DNA of 64,000 bases, from assembly GCF_007992195.1 (NCBI RefSeq), contig NZ_BJZU01000017.1, positions 1 through 64,000 of the forward strand, given 5' to 3'. The notes beneath the pieces are model-generated. The model was given only the letters and a program-made list of their open reading frames with translations. It searched no databases and was not told the origin of the DNA. Shown piece by piece: positions 35,930-45,035 of the stretch. The translations under genes and the position numbers were made by a program. Every line of letters begins with the position of its first letter. Within the stretch, counting starts at the first letter, position 1. The stretch comes from Methylobacterium oxalidis (lineage in GTDB: Bacteria; Pseudomonadota; Alphaproteobacteria; Rhizobiales; Beijerinckiaceae).

Positions 35930-36762
35930 GACGCATCAGCCAGATCTCGGACCTGCATTTCGGCCGCACCGACCCGGCCGTGGTGGACGGCCTCGTCGCG
36001 GAGCTGAATGCGGACCGGCCCGACCTCATCATCATCTCGGGCGACTTCACGATGGCGGCGCGGCGCCGGGAATACGCGGAGGCGAAAGCCTTCCTGGCGC
36101 GCCTGCCCGAGCCCTGGATCGCGGTGCCGGGCAACCACGACATCTCGCCCTTCCATCTCGTCCAGCGCTTCGTGCGGCCCTTCACGCGCTACAAGCGCTT
36201 CATCGCACCCGACACCGAGCCCGTCTTCCAGGACGAGGAGATCGGCATCGTCTGCCTCAACACGGTGCGGACCTGGGCGCCGGAGCGCGACTGGTCGCAG
36301 GGCAAGATCCACCGCTGGCAGATCCTGGCCGCCGAGGCGCGGCTGCGGCGCATGCCCGAGCACCTGTTCAAGATCGTGGTCGGCCACCACCCGTTCATGC
36401 CGCCGCCCTGGGACGAGGAGGCCCGCCTCGTCGGCCGCGCCGACAAGGCGCTCGCCGCCTTCCGCCGCTGCGGCGTCGGGCTGACGCTGGCCGGCCACCT
36501 GCACCGGCACTACGCGCGCTTCGCCATCGCGGAGGGCGACGGCGCGGGCCGCGAGGAGGTCGACCGCGCCCGGATGCGCGGCGGCAACGGGCGGCTCCTC
36601 GCCGTCCAGGCGGGCTCGGCCACCTCGACGCGCCTGCGCGGGAACGAGCCCAACGCCTACAACCGCATCACCGTCGAGGGCGGGCTCGCCACCGTCACCG
36701 TCCGCCTGTGGAACGGGGCCCGGTGGGAGGACGCGCCCGCCGAGCCTCAACCGGCGCCGTAG
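35926..36762 (+). CDS. Metallophosphoesterase
   Basis: A 278-residue calcineurin-like phosphoesterase. The metal-binding motifs are all present: SDLHFG, SGDFT, VPGNHD, VVGHHPF and AGHLHRHY, in that order. The layout resembles class III cyclic nucleotide phosphodiesterases (CpdA-like) and lipid phosphatases. The start overlaps the lipid-kinase stop by 4 bases, suggesting linked roles in phospholipid metabolism. The end overlaps the small gene on the other strand by 16 bases. Confidence 0.9.
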   Translation: MRRISQISDLHFGRTDPAVVDGLVAELNADRPDLIIISGDFTMAARRREYAEAKAFLARLPEPWIAVPGNHDISPFHLVQRFVRPFTRYKRFIAPDTEPVFQDEEIGIVCLNTVRTWAPERDWSQGKIHRWQILAAEARLRRMPEHLFKIVVGHHPFMPPPWDEEARLVGRADKALAAFRRCGVGLTLAGHLHRHYARFAIAEGDGAGREEVDRARMRGGNGRLLAVQAGSATSTRLRGNEPNAYNRITVEGGLATVTVRLWNGARWEDAPAEPQPAP

Positions 36763-36953
36763 CCGCCCTTTCTGTTAGCCGGCGCATCATCGTGCTGGCC
36801 AGCCTCGTAGCCGCCGCTCGGGCGACCCTCCCGACCGCCCCCGCCCGCCGGCGGCGGCGAGTGAGGACCGGCCTCTCCGCCGCGGGCGGCCTCCTCCTTC
36901 GCACGCTCTACGCGTGCATCCTCAGTCGGCTTCTGATCGTCCTGATCCTGCAT
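36747..36953 (-). CDS. Small Gly-rich hydrophilic protein
   Basis: A 68-residue protein, MQDQDDQKPTEDARVERAKE, then a Gly/Pro-rich middle and the ending NRKGGYGAG. The ATG follows GAGGAGG at the ideal distance, the best evidence it is real. It is convergent with and overlaps the 3' end of the metallophosphoesterase by 16 bases. The composition suggests a disordered stress-type protein; no family is recognised. Confidence 0.55.
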   Translation of the reverse strand: MQDQDDQKPTEDARVERAKEEAARGGEAGPHSPPPAGGGGREGRPSGGYEAGQHDDAPANRKGGYGAG

Positions 36954-37134
36954 CTGGTGCCTCCTCTGCGACCCCATCACTGCGACCCAATCACAACACT
37001 TGGTTGTATTGGAAGGCACCGCGGCGAAGGACGGTTCCGCGCCCGGATTGCCGCCTGTCGGCCGGGCCCCGGCCGAGCCTTTCGGGAGATCCGCCCTATC
37101 TCCCGGGTCCCGCAACCGAACGAGAGGAACCGTG

Positions 37135-37311
37135 ATGGCGAACGACAGTGGCATCCGCGACCGCGCCGAGACCCGCGCTGCCAAGCAGCGGGAACGCGAG
37201 ATCGCGGGCGCCCTCGCCTGGCAGGACCACGAGGCGGAGCAGCGCGCGATCGAGGAGCGGACGCAGAGATTGCGGGCCCAGCGCCTCGCCCGCGAGGCCG
37301 AGAAGGGCTGA
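37135..37311 (+). CDS. Small charged helical protein
   Basis: A 58-residue protein, MANDSGIRDRAETRAAKQRE and on, almost wholly Arg/Glu/Ala/Gln, predicted as one helix. The ATG follows GAGAGGAACC. No known family. It reads 80 bases before the large decarboxylase in the same direction. Confidence 0.6.
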   Translation: MANDSGIRDRAETRAAKQREREIAGALAWQDHEAEQRAIEERTQRLRAQRLAREAEKG

Positions 37312-37391
37312 AGCGCCCGCCGAACCGGCTTCATCGGCCTGTCATGGGCGCGTCTGAGGCTGCGCGCCTCGCCTGAGGAGAGAGCAGCCGC

Positions 37392-39734
37392 ATGGACTTC
37401 CACCGCCGCTTCACCGTGCTGATGTGCGCGCCGGCCTTCGACCCGGACGATCTCGAGGGCGCGCGCGTGCAGCAGATCGTGACGGCGGTGGAGGGGCGCG
37501 GCTTCGAGGTCGTCCGGGCCCGCCGCGTCGAGGACGCGGCCATCGCCGTGCAGACCGACGCCGCCATCGGCTGCATGGTGGTCGACTGGGGCAAGCGCGG
37601 CCTCGACGGCAAGGCCGCCGCGCTCATCAACATGATGCGCAAGCGCGGCCTGGAGATGCCGATCGTCATCATGGTTCGGCGCAAGCGCCTCGAGGACATC
37701 CCGGTCGAGCTCCTCGACTTCATCGACGGCTACATCTTCCTGGCGGAAGAGACTCCCGAATTCATCGCCCGCGGCCTCGTCTCCCGGGTGACGCAGTACG
37801 CCGAGACCCTGAAGACGCCGTTCTTCGGGGCGCTCGTCGACTACGCCGAGAAGGGCAACCAGCTCTGGACCTGCCCGGGCCACAACGGCGGCATCTTCTA
37901 CAACCGCTCGCCGATCGGGCGGATCTTCGTGGAGCATCTCGGCGAGGCGATCTTCCGCGACGACCTCGACAATTCCGTGCTCGACCTCGGCGACCTCCTC
38001 ACCCACGAGGGCCCGGCCCTGAAGGCGCAGAAGGAGGCCGCCCAGATCTTCGGCGCGGAGAAGACCTACTTCGTCCTCAACGGCACCTCGGCCTCGAACA
38101 AGATCGTGCTCTCGGCGCTCGTGGCGGAGGGCGACCTCGTCCTGTTCGACCGCAACAACCACAAGGCCGCCCACCACGGCGCGCTCTTCCTCGGCGGCGG
38201 CATCCCGATCTTCCTGGAGACCGACCGCAACGCCTACGGGCTGATCGGCCCGATCTACGCGGAAGCGCTCGACGAGCGCGCGATCCGCGAGAAGATCCGC
38301 ACCAATCCCCTCGTCACGGACCCGGAGGCGTGGCGGCGCAAGCGGCCCTTCCGCGTCGCCGTGATCGAGCAGTGCACCTACGACGGCACGATCTACGACG
38401 CGCAAGCGATCCTGGAGCGGATCGGGCACCTGTGCGACTATATCCTGTTCGACGAGGCCTGGGCGGGCTTCATGAAGTTCCACCCCCTCTTCGCGGGCCG
38501 CTTCGCGATGGGGCTCAAGGGCCTCGGGCCGGATTCGCCGGGCATCATCGCCACGCAATCGACCCACAAGCAGCTGGCGAGCTTCAGCCAAGCCTCGCAG
38601 ATCCACACCCGGGACAGCCACATCCGGGGCCAGGACCGGCGCGTGGAGCACCGGCGCCTGAACGAGAGCTTCCTCGTCCACGCCTCGACCTCGCCCTTCT
38701 ACCCGCTCTTCGCCTCCCTCGACGTCGGCGCCCAGATGATGAAGGGCCGCTCCGGCGTGGTGCTGTGGGACGACACGATCCGCCTCGGCATCGAGTGGCG
38801 CAAGAAGGTCCGCGCCATCCGCCGCGAGTTCGAGGAGAAGCGCGACGGCGACCCGCGCGAGCGCTGGTTCTTCGACCCCTTCGTGCCCGACACGGTGCGG
38901 GACGCGGACGGGGCCGAGGTGCCCTGGGAGAGCCTCTCGACGGACGAGCTCGCGGCCGACCCGCGCCACTGGGAATTGCGCCCCGGCGCCGCCTGGCACG
39001 GCTTCGGCCACGTGAGCCCGGGCTACGCCATGACGGACCCGAACAAGCTGACGGTGCTCACCCCCGGCTTCGACCGGACGACCGGCGCCTACGCCGAGCA
39101 CGGCGTGCCGGCGCCCATCGTCGCGCAGTACCTGCGCGAGAACCGGATCGTGCCGGAGAAGAACGACCTCAACTCGCTGCTCTTCCTGCTGACGCCGGGC
39201 GTCGAATCCTCGAAGGCCGGCACGCTGATCTCCGGCCTCGTCGCCTTCAAGCGGCTGCACGACGACAACGTGGCCCTGGAGGAAGCCATGCCCGAGTTCG
39301 TGCGCCGCAGGCCGCACCGCTACCGGGGCGTGCGCCTGCGCGACCTCTGCGCGGAGTTCCACGCCTTCCACCGGGAATCCGGCACCTCGGCGCTCCAGCG
39401 CAAGCAGTTCGCGCCCGAGCACCTGCCGGAGATGGTGCTGCCGCCGAAGGCCGCCGCCCAGATGCTGACGCGCAACCGCGTCGACTACGTGCCGATCGCC
39501 GAAGCCGAGGGGCGGATCGCCACGACGCTGCTGCTCGTCTACCCGCCCGGCATCGGCACCGTGCTGCCCGGCGAGCGGATCGACGCCCGCGCCAGGCCGA
39601 TGCTCGACTATTTCAAGATGTTCGAGCGCTCGGCGAACCTGTTCCCGGGCTTCGAGGCCGAGATCCAGGGCGTCTACCGCGAGGTCGACCCGGACGGGCG
39701 CATCCGCTTCCACACCTACGTGATGCGCGAGTGA
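37392..39734 (+). CDS. Orn/Lys/Arg decarboxylase, class I
   Basis: A 780-residue PLP enzyme that removes CO2 from a basic amino acid, giving a polyamine or diamine. The N-terminal receiver-like wing covers about residues 5 to 130. The PLP core begins near 140 (WTCPGHNGGIFYNRSPIG); the PLP-binding Lys is in STHKQLASFSQ. The C-terminal domain is intact. Which of ornithine, lysine or arginine is used cannot be told from sequence alone. The ATG follows GAGGAGAGAGCAGCCGC. It is cytoplasmic and may serve acid tolerance or polyamine synthesis. Confidence 0.93.
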   Translation: MDFHRRFTVLMCAPAFDPDDLEGARVQQIVTAVEGRGFEVVRARRVEDAAIAVQTDAAIGCMVVDWGKRGLDGKAAALINMMRKRGLEMPIVIMVRRKRLEDIPVELLDFIDGYIFLAEETPEFIARGLVSRVTQYAETLKTPFFGALVDYAEKGNQLWTCPGHNGGIFYNRSPIGRIFVEHLGEAIFRDDLDNSVLDLGDLLTHEGPALKAQKEAAQIFGAEKTYFVLNGTSASNKIVLSALVAEGDLVLFDRNNHKAAHHGALFLGGGIPIFLETDRNAYGLIGPIYAEALDERAIREKIRTNPLVTDPEAWRRKRPFRVAVIEQCTYDGTIYDAQAILERIGHLCDYILFDEAWAGFMKFHPLFAGRFAMGLKGLGPDSPGIIATQSTHKQLASFSQASQIHTRDSHIRGQDRRVEHRRLNESFLVHASTSPFYPLFASLDVGAQMMKGRSGVVLWDDTIRLGIEWRKKVRAIRREFEEKRDGDPRERWFFDPFVPDTVRDADGAEVPWESLSTDELAADPRHWELRPGAAWHGFGHVSPGYAMTDPNKLTVLTPGFDRTTGAYAEHGVPAPIVAQYLRENRIVPEKNDLNSLLFLLTPGVESSKAGTLISGLVAFKRLHDDNVALEEAMPEFVRRRPHRYRGVRLRDLCAEFHAFHRESGTSALQRKQFAPEHLPEMVLPPKAAAQMLTRNRVDYVPIAEAEGRIATTLLLVYPPGIGTVLPGERIDARARPMLDYFKMFERSANLFPGFEAEIQGVYREVDPDGRIRFHTYVMRE

Positions 39735-39792
39735 GCGGCGCCCCACCCATCGCCGCCTGCCGCCCCGACGCCTTCGAATGAATCGCGGGTCC

Positions 39793-39901
39793 CCTCTCCC
39801 GTTCGCGAGAGGGACAGGGTGGGGGGTGTGCACTTTTCGGAGATGTCGCACCCCTCACCCGGTCGGCTGTCGCCGACTCGACCTCTCCCGAACGGGAGAG
39901 G
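39793..39901. repeat. Intergenic inverted-repeat element
   Basis: CCTCTCCCGTTCG at 39793 to 39805 is exactly complementary to CGAACGGGAGAGG at 39889 to 39901. The right arm is itself a perfect palindrome (CCTCTCCCG, AA, CGGGAGAGG). Such CTCTCCCG/CGGGAGAG elements are scattered between genes in Hyphomicrobiales. It sits between two convergent genes and may end both transcripts. Confidence 0.7.
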
Positions 39902-39912
39902 TGGGTGCCGGC

Positions 39913-40800
39913 TCAGGGCCGGCGCGTCTTCTCCCGTCCCGTCTGCGCGAAGGGCGTCGCCTGCGCGTCGGCCTCTCCGAGGAGCTGCCTCTTGGCGCAG
40001 ATGGCCCGCGCCGTGATCGGGCCGGGCTTCGCGCCCATCGACAGGCAGTAGATGCTGCTCTCGTCCATGCCCGGCCGGTCGCCCGCGCTGCAGGTGCCGT
40101 TCACCGCGAACTCGTCGGCCGCGCAGGTCGCGACGCAGCGCCCGCCCTCGCCGCAATTCGCCGTCTGCACCCGCAGGGCCGCGACGACCGCGCCGCTGCG
40201 GCCCTCGGCGCCGGAGGGACCGGGCGGACCGGGCGGGCCCGCGGGCCCCGGCTCGCCGCGGGGTCCCGCCGGACCGGCGGCGCCGACGGGGCCCGGAGGA
40301 CCGGCGGGCCCGGCCTGTCCCGCAGGTCCGGCCGGGCCGACCTCGCCCCGCGCGCCCTGCGGGCCTTCCGGCCCCTGCGGGCCGGCGACGCCCTGAGGCC
40401 CGCGCGGGCCGACCTGGGGCCCGACCTGGGGCGCGGTCGGCGCCACCGCCGGGACGATCGCCGGCACGGCCGCGCGCGCGGCGGGGGGCGGGATCGCCGG
40501 CCCCTCGGGCCCGCGCTGCCCGCAGAAGCCGACGACCGCCTGGCGCACGTCCGGGCCGGCCTTCAGCGTCACCATGCAGCTCGGCGGGTGGTAGGCGAGG
40601 CGGAACAGGAAGCGACCCTCCTTGTCCGCCACGATCTGGCTGCGGTCATCGAGGACGATCGTCGCCGATTGCGCAGGATTGACCCGCCCGCTGACCCGCA
40701 ATTCCCCGCCGGTGATCATGGCCTGATCGATGATCATGTCGGCGAGGGCCGGAACGGGGATCGTCAGCAGGGAGGCCAGAAGGAACGCGGTACGGGACAT
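39913..40800 (-). CDS. Secreted collagen-like triple-helix-repeat protein
   Basis: A 295-residue protein with a signal peptide ([20 protein letters not shown]). Residues 21 to 95 form a beta-rich domain with two Cys ([26 protein letters not shown]). From about 133 to 205 there are some 24 Gly-X-Y triplets (for example [19 protein letters not shown]) of collagen type. The last 90 residues are Cys-rich (six Cys: [18 protein letters not shown] and on). Bacterial collagen-like proteins are surface or secreted; trimerisation is likely. Convergent with the decarboxylase. Confidence 0.85.
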   Translation of the reverse strand: MSRTAFLLASLLTIPVPALADMIIDQAMITGGELRVSGRVNPAQSATIVLDDRSQIVADKEGRFLFRLAYHPPSCMVTLKAGPDVRQAVVGFCGQRGPEGPAIPPPAARAAVPAIVPAVAPTAPQVGPQVGPRGPQGVAGPQGPEGPQGARGEVGPAGPAGQAGPAGPPGPVGAAGPAGPRGEPGPAGPPGPPGPSGAEGRSGAVVAALRVQTANCGEGGRCVATCAADEFAVNGTCSAGDRPGMDESSIYCLSMGAKPGPITARAICAKRQLLGEADAQATPFAQTGREKTRRP

Positions 40801-40885
40801 CCACCCAGCCTCTGAGCGCCGGCGATCAGGGCCAGGAGGGTAATGCGCCCCTCAGGGAGCGTCCACGAAGCGTGCGCAACCAGAC

Positions 40886-41179
40886 TCAGTCCCGGGCGGC
40901 CGGCGGGCCGGCCTCCGGGGCGTCGGGCGGCTCGAAGGCGATGCCGATCTCGGGGCCTCGCCGCCAGACGAGGCGGACGGGCCGCGCCGCCAGCGCCCCG
41001 AGCCGCAGCGCGAAGCGGACGGGCAGGAGACCGATCTCCGCGAAGGCGAGCCGGGCGCCCGCCGCGGACAGGTCGGTGACGGCGCAGGGGAGCCGCCGCC
41101 CGTTCGCGAGCCCGACGGAGCCGGGCAGGTCGACCGGCCGCCGCTCCGTCCCCCTGCGATCGCTGCCGAGGAATGCCAT
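40886..41179 (-). CDS. PilZ-domain protein
   Basis: A 97-residue protein with DRRGTERRPVDLPGSV, whose R-x-x-x-R motif is the cyclic di-GMP-binding start of a PilZ domain, and the D/N-x-S-x-x-G element as TDLSAAGARLAFAEIG. The ATG follows GGAGGAGG. A stand-alone PilZ protein would be a cyclic di-GMP receptor, and pleD elsewhere in the window makes that messenger. Confidence 0.85.
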   Translation of the reverse strand: MAFLGSDRRGTERRPVDLPGSVGLANGRRLPCAVTDLSAAGARLAFAEIGLLPVRFALRLGALAARPVRLVWRRGPEIGIAFEPPDAPEAGPPAARD

Positions 41180-41287
41180 CGTGCCCCTCCTCCGGGAGAG
41201 GTTCCGAGGCTCGCCGCCGCAGGGTTGACGGAGCGTGACCGGGCGCGCGCCATCAACAGATGGGTCGGTCCCGTACCGGGGGCGGGC

Positions 41288-41791
41288 TCAGTCGAGGGCT
41301 GCCCGCGCCGGCGCCGGCTCGGCGGCGAGGCGCAGGCGCGGCTGGACCAGGGTCGCGGGCTCGCCCGCGCCGCGGCCGATCCGCCGGAGCACGGCGCCCT
41401 CGCCCCGCAGGTCGATCACGACCGCCGCGTCCCGGGCGCGGCCGCCCTCGTCGAGGGCGAGGGAGGCCGTGAACAGCCCGTCGAGCTGGCCGGGCCGGCT
41501 CGTGCCGGTCTCGGTCATCACCCGCCACGCCAGGGGCCCGGCCGGCAGGGCGGCCCCGCGCTCGAACAGAGCCCGGTAGGACTGGCGGGCGCCCTCGCCC
41601 GCCGGCGCGAAGATGCAGTCCGCGACCGGCGTGAGCCCGACGACGAGGCCGAGGTCGCCGTTGCGCGTGCAGGTCAGGGTGCCGGCCTCCCGGGAGGGGA
41701 CCTCCGTGAGGGTGCCGCGGGCGTAGGGCGCGGTGGCGATGAGCACCGCGCAGGTGGCGGCGACGGAGAAGGCGATGACTTCCGAACGCAT
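41288..41791 (-). CDS. DUF992 protein
   Basis: A 167-residue exported protein with a signal-like N-terminus (AFSVAATCAVLIATAPYA), then GTLTCTRNGDLGLVVG, DCIFAPAG and later GLFTASLALDEGG. This is the DUF992 pattern, a periplasmic family of alphaproteobacteria with no known function. It is followed on its left by the PilZ gene in the same direction, about 100 bases on. Confidence 0.85.
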   Translation of the reverse strand: MRSEVIAFSVAATCAVLIATAPYARGTLTEVPSREAGTLTCTRNGDLGLVVGLTPVADCIFAPAGEGARQSYRALFERGAALPAGPLAWRVMTETGTSRPGQLDGLFTASLALDEGGRARDAAVVIDLRGEGAVLRRIGRGAGEPATLVQPRLRLAAEPAPARAALD

Positions 41792-41951
41792 GGGATGCCC
41801 CTTCGAGTTCTTGCTCGCGCGCTTCGTCGTGGAAGCGTTGCGTTAACCCTGTGGGGCAGGCCCGTTGCGGGCGTATTCCGTCCTCTGTTTCGTGGCGGCT
41901 CCGGGATCGGCCGGCCGACGCAACACGCGGCTGGCCGGACGCTGCCGGCCG

Positions 41952-43163
41952 CTACTGCGTGAGTTCGGCGACGCCGAGGATCGCGCCCATCACCGAGACG
42001 ATCAGGCCGCCGATGAGCCCGCCGATCGCCACCGTGACGAGGGGTGTCAGGAGCGCGAGGAGGCGGTCGACCCGCTCGCGCGTCTGGGTCTCGTGCATCT
42101 CGGCGGCGTGGAGCAGCACGGAGCCCAGGCGGTTCACCTGCTCGCCGCTCGCGATCAGGCTCAGCGTGGCGGGGGCGTAGGGCTGGAGCGCCGCGAGGCC
42201 GGAGGCGAGGCTGCCGCCCTCGGTGAGCCGCCGCCCGGCCTCGCCGAGAGCTGCCCGGAACAGGTGGTTGCGCGGCAGCGGGCGGGCCGCGGCGACCGCG
42301 TCGGGGATCGGCACCTCGGCCACCAGCAGGGTGCCGAGCACGCGGCAGATCCGGCCGAGCTCGGCCCCGACCACGATCTCGCGCACGAGCGGCAGGCGCA
42401 GGGCGAGGGCGGAGCGCGCGCCCGCGAAGCCCGGCCGGTTCCAGGCCCGCGCGAGCCCGGCCGCCGCGAGGACGAGGCCGCAGAGGAGCGCGGGCCAGTG
42501 GCGGCCGAGCCCCTCGCCGAGGGCGGAAGCGACGCGGATCACGAGCGGGGGCGCCCGCCCCGTGCCCTCGAAGAGCGGCGCGAGGGCCGGGACCAGCACG
42601 CCGATGACCATGGCGAGGGTGCCGAGCGCCATCAGGATGAGGAGGCTCGGGTAGACCATCGCGGAGCGCAGGTGGCGCCGCACCGCGTCGCGGCGCTCCA
42701 GCGAGGCGGTGAGCGCGGCGATCACGGTGTTGAGCGTGCCGGTCGCCTCGCCGGCCCGCACCGCGTCGACCATGTCCTGCGGGAAGGCCTGGGCGTGGGC
42801 CGCCATCGCCCGCGACAGGCTCGCGCCCGCCAGCACGCGGGCAAGGAGGTCGGCCAGGACCGGGCGCAGGGCGGGCGCGGCCTGCCGCTCGACGAGGCGC
42901 AGCGCCCGGTCGACGGTCAGCCCCGCCCCGAGCAGGGTGCCGAACTCCTTCAGGAAGGCGATGCGGCCGGCATCGTTCACGCTGTCGCGGCCGAGGAGGT
43001 CGCGCCGCCAGAACGCGGTGGCGGCGGCGGCCGGCGCGATCTCGAAGACCTGCAGCCCCTCGGCCCTGAGGGCCGCGACCGCGCGCTCGCGCGCCTCGGC
43101 CTCGATCCGGCCGGCGCGCAGGCGCCCGTCCGGGGCGTAGGCGCGGTAGGCGAAGGCCGGCAT
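41952..43163 (-). CDS. gspF: Type II secretion inner-membrane protein GspF
   Basis: A 403-residue platform protein. It begins MPAFAYRAYAPDGRLRAGRI, has two GspF repeats (FLKEFGTLLGAGLTVDRALR and LGRICRVLGTLLVAEVPIPD) and three membrane segments, the last near VTVAIGGLIGGLIVSVMGA. It works with the ATPase GspE in pseudopilus assembly. Its ATG overlaps the gspE stop codon (ATGA). Confidence 0.95.
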   Translation of the reverse strand: MPAFAYRAYAPDGRLRAGRIEAEARERAVAALRAEGLQVFEIAPAAAATAFWRRDLLGRDSVNDAGRIAFLKEFGTLLGAGLTVDRALRLVERQAAPALRPVLADLLARVLAGASLSRAMAAHAQAFPQDMVDAVRAGEATGTLNTVIAALTASLERRDAVRRHLRSAMVYPSLLILMALGTLAMVIGVLVPALAPLFEGTGRAPPLVIRVASALGEGLGRHWPALLCGLVLAAAGLARAWNRPGFAGARSALALRLPLVREIVVGAELGRICRVLGTLLVAEVPIPDAVAAARPLPRNHLFRAALGEAGRRLTEGGSLASGLAALQPYAPATLSLIASGEQVNRLGSVLLHAAEMHETQTRERVDRLLALLTPLVTVAIGGLIGGLIVSVMGAILGVAELTQ

Positions 43164-44911
43164 CAGAGCAGCCCCTCGAAGACGCGGCCGACCTCGTCGA
43201 GGGTGGTGTCGCCGGAGAGGACGCGGGCCCGCGCCGTGTCGGCGAGGCTCGCCATGCCCGCCTCCCGCGCGCGCCCTTCGAGCGTCCGCTCGTCGGCCCC
43301 CTCGCTGATCAGGCCGCGCAGGGTGGCGTCGAGGGGCATGATCTCCGAGACGACCATGCGCCCGCGATAGCCCGAGCCGTTGCAGGCCGGGCAGCCGCAG
43401 GCGCGCCGGAGCGTCAGCGGCCGGGAGCCGGGATCGGCGAGCGGCACCCGCAGGCGGATCCGCTCCTCGGCGGTGGCCGGCGCGGCCTCGGCGCAGGCGT
43501 CGCAGACGCGCCGCACGAGGCGCTGGGCCACGACGCCGTTGAGCGTCGCGGCGATGAGGAAGGGCGCCACGCCCATGTCGACTAGGCGCGTCACGGTGGC
43601 GGGCGCCGAGTTGGTGTGCAGCGTCGAGATGACGAGGTGGCCGGTCAGCGCCGCCTGGACGGCGATCCGCGCGGTTTCGCCGTCGCGGATCTCGCCGACC
43701 ATCACCACGTCCGGGTCCTGGCGCAGGATGGAGCGGAGGGCGGCGGCGAAGTCGAGGCCGATGCCCGGATGGGCCTGGACCTGGTTCACGCCCGGCATCC
43801 GGTACTCGACCGGGTCCTCCACGGTGACGATCTTGAGATGGGTGCCGTTGAGGCGGCGCAGGGCCGCGTAGAGGGTCGTGGTCTTGCCGCTCCCGGTCGG
43901 GCCGGTGACGAGGACGAGGCCGTTCGGCCGCGCCGTCATCGCCGCGATCTGGGCGATCGCCGCCGCGTCGAAGCCGAGGCCGGAGAAGTCGTCGACCCGG
44001 CGGGACCCGTCCAGCACGCGCAGCACCACGCTCTCGCCGTGGGCGGTCGGCAGGGTCGAGACGCGGATGTCGACGTCCCGCCCCCGGTCCTGCACCTTCA
44101 TGCGGCCGTCCTGCGGCAGCCGCCGCTCCGCGATGTTGAGGCCGGCGAGGATCTTGATGCGGGTGGTGAGCGGGAGTTGCACCGAGCGGGCGAGGCGCTC
44201 GGACTCGATCAGCACGCCGTCGACCCGGTAGCGCACGCGCACGTCCGCCTCCTCGGCCTCGACGTGGATGTCCGAGGCCGACAGCTCGAACGCCTTGCGC
44301 ACGAGGCGCGCGGCGAGCCGCACGATCGGCGCCTGGCTCGCCACGTCCTGCAGGCGGGCGAGGTCGTCGTCCGCGCCGATCCCGTCGTGATCCTCGGGCG
44401 CCGCGTCGCCGTAGACGGCCCGGTGCGCCCGCTCGAAGGCGGAGGGCCCGACGATGGTCACGGCGACCTCCCGGTCGGTGAGGTGCGCGAGCGCAGCCGG
44501 CACCTCCGGGTCGAACACGTCGACCGCCGCGACGTCGAGGCGCGTCGCGTCGGCGCGCAGCGGCAGCACCCGGGCGCGGGCGCAGTAATCGGCCCCGATC
44601 AGCCCGGGCAGGACGGGCTCGCCCGGCACCTCCTCGTCGCGCAGGAAGGGCAGGCCCGTCGCGTCGGCGAGCGCGCTGACGAGGGTGGTCTCGTGGACGA
44701 GGCCGAACTCGGTCAGGAGCAGGGGAAGCGGCCGCCGCCCCGGCAGGTCGAGGGCGGTGAGCGCGCGCTCGTGCCCGCCCGCGTCGAGCACCTGCGCCTC
44801 CGCGAGCGCGTCGAGGAACCGGCGTGCCGGATCCTCGCCCGCGCGGCCCGCGCCGCGCCGGTCCGGCCGCGGATGGCGGGGGCGGCTCTTCCCGGCCCAG
44901 ATGCTCAGCAT
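43163..44911 (-). CDS. gspE: Type II secretion ATPase GspE
   Basis: A 582-residue ATPase driving pseudopilus growth. The N-terminal GspE-N domain runs to about residue 150. Walker A is [16 protein letters not shown], the Asp box VEDPVEYRMPGVNQV, Walker B VMVGEIRDGETARIA, and the tetracysteine loop CDACAE with CGCPACNGSGYRGR is present. I start at the ATG reading MLSIWAGK; a GTG 33 bases upstream is possible. It is followed by gspF and divergent to gspL, with about 120 bases between starts. Confidence 0.95.
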   Translation of the reverse strand: MLSIWAGKSRPRHPRPDRRGAGRAGEDPARRFLDALAEAQVLDAGGHERALTALDLPGRRPLPLLLTEFGLVHETTLVSALADATGLPFLRDEEVPGEPVLPGLIGADYCARARVLPLRADATRLDVAAVDVFDPEVPAALAHLTDREVAVTIVGPSAFERAHRAVYGDAAPEDHDGIGADDDLARLQDVASQAPIVRLAARLVRKAFELSASDIHVEAEEADVRVRYRVDGVLIESERLARSVQLPLTTRIKILAGLNIAERRLPQDGRMKVQDRGRDVDIRVSTLPTAHGESVVLRVLDGSRRVDDFSGLGFDAAAIAQIAAMTARPNGLVLVTGPTGSGKTTTLYAALRRLNGTHLKIVTVEDPVEYRMPGVNQVQAHPGIGLDFAAALRSILRQDPDVVMVGEIRDGETARIAVQAALTGHLVISTLHTNSAPATVTRLVDMGVAPFLIAATLNGVVAQRLVRRVCDACAEAAPATAEERIRLRVPLADPGSRPLTLRRACGCPACNGSGYRGRMVVSEIMPLDATLRGLISEGADERTLEGRAREAGMASLADTARARVLSGDTTLDEVGRVFEGLL

Positions 44912-45035
44912 GTCCGATCCCGCGGCTCGCCCGATCGGCTGCACTCTCGATGAGCAAGCTTAAAGCAATCGAAACATCCGGACGCCCATCATCGCGACAG
45001 ATGAGTTCCGATCCCATCATACAACTGCAAGTATT

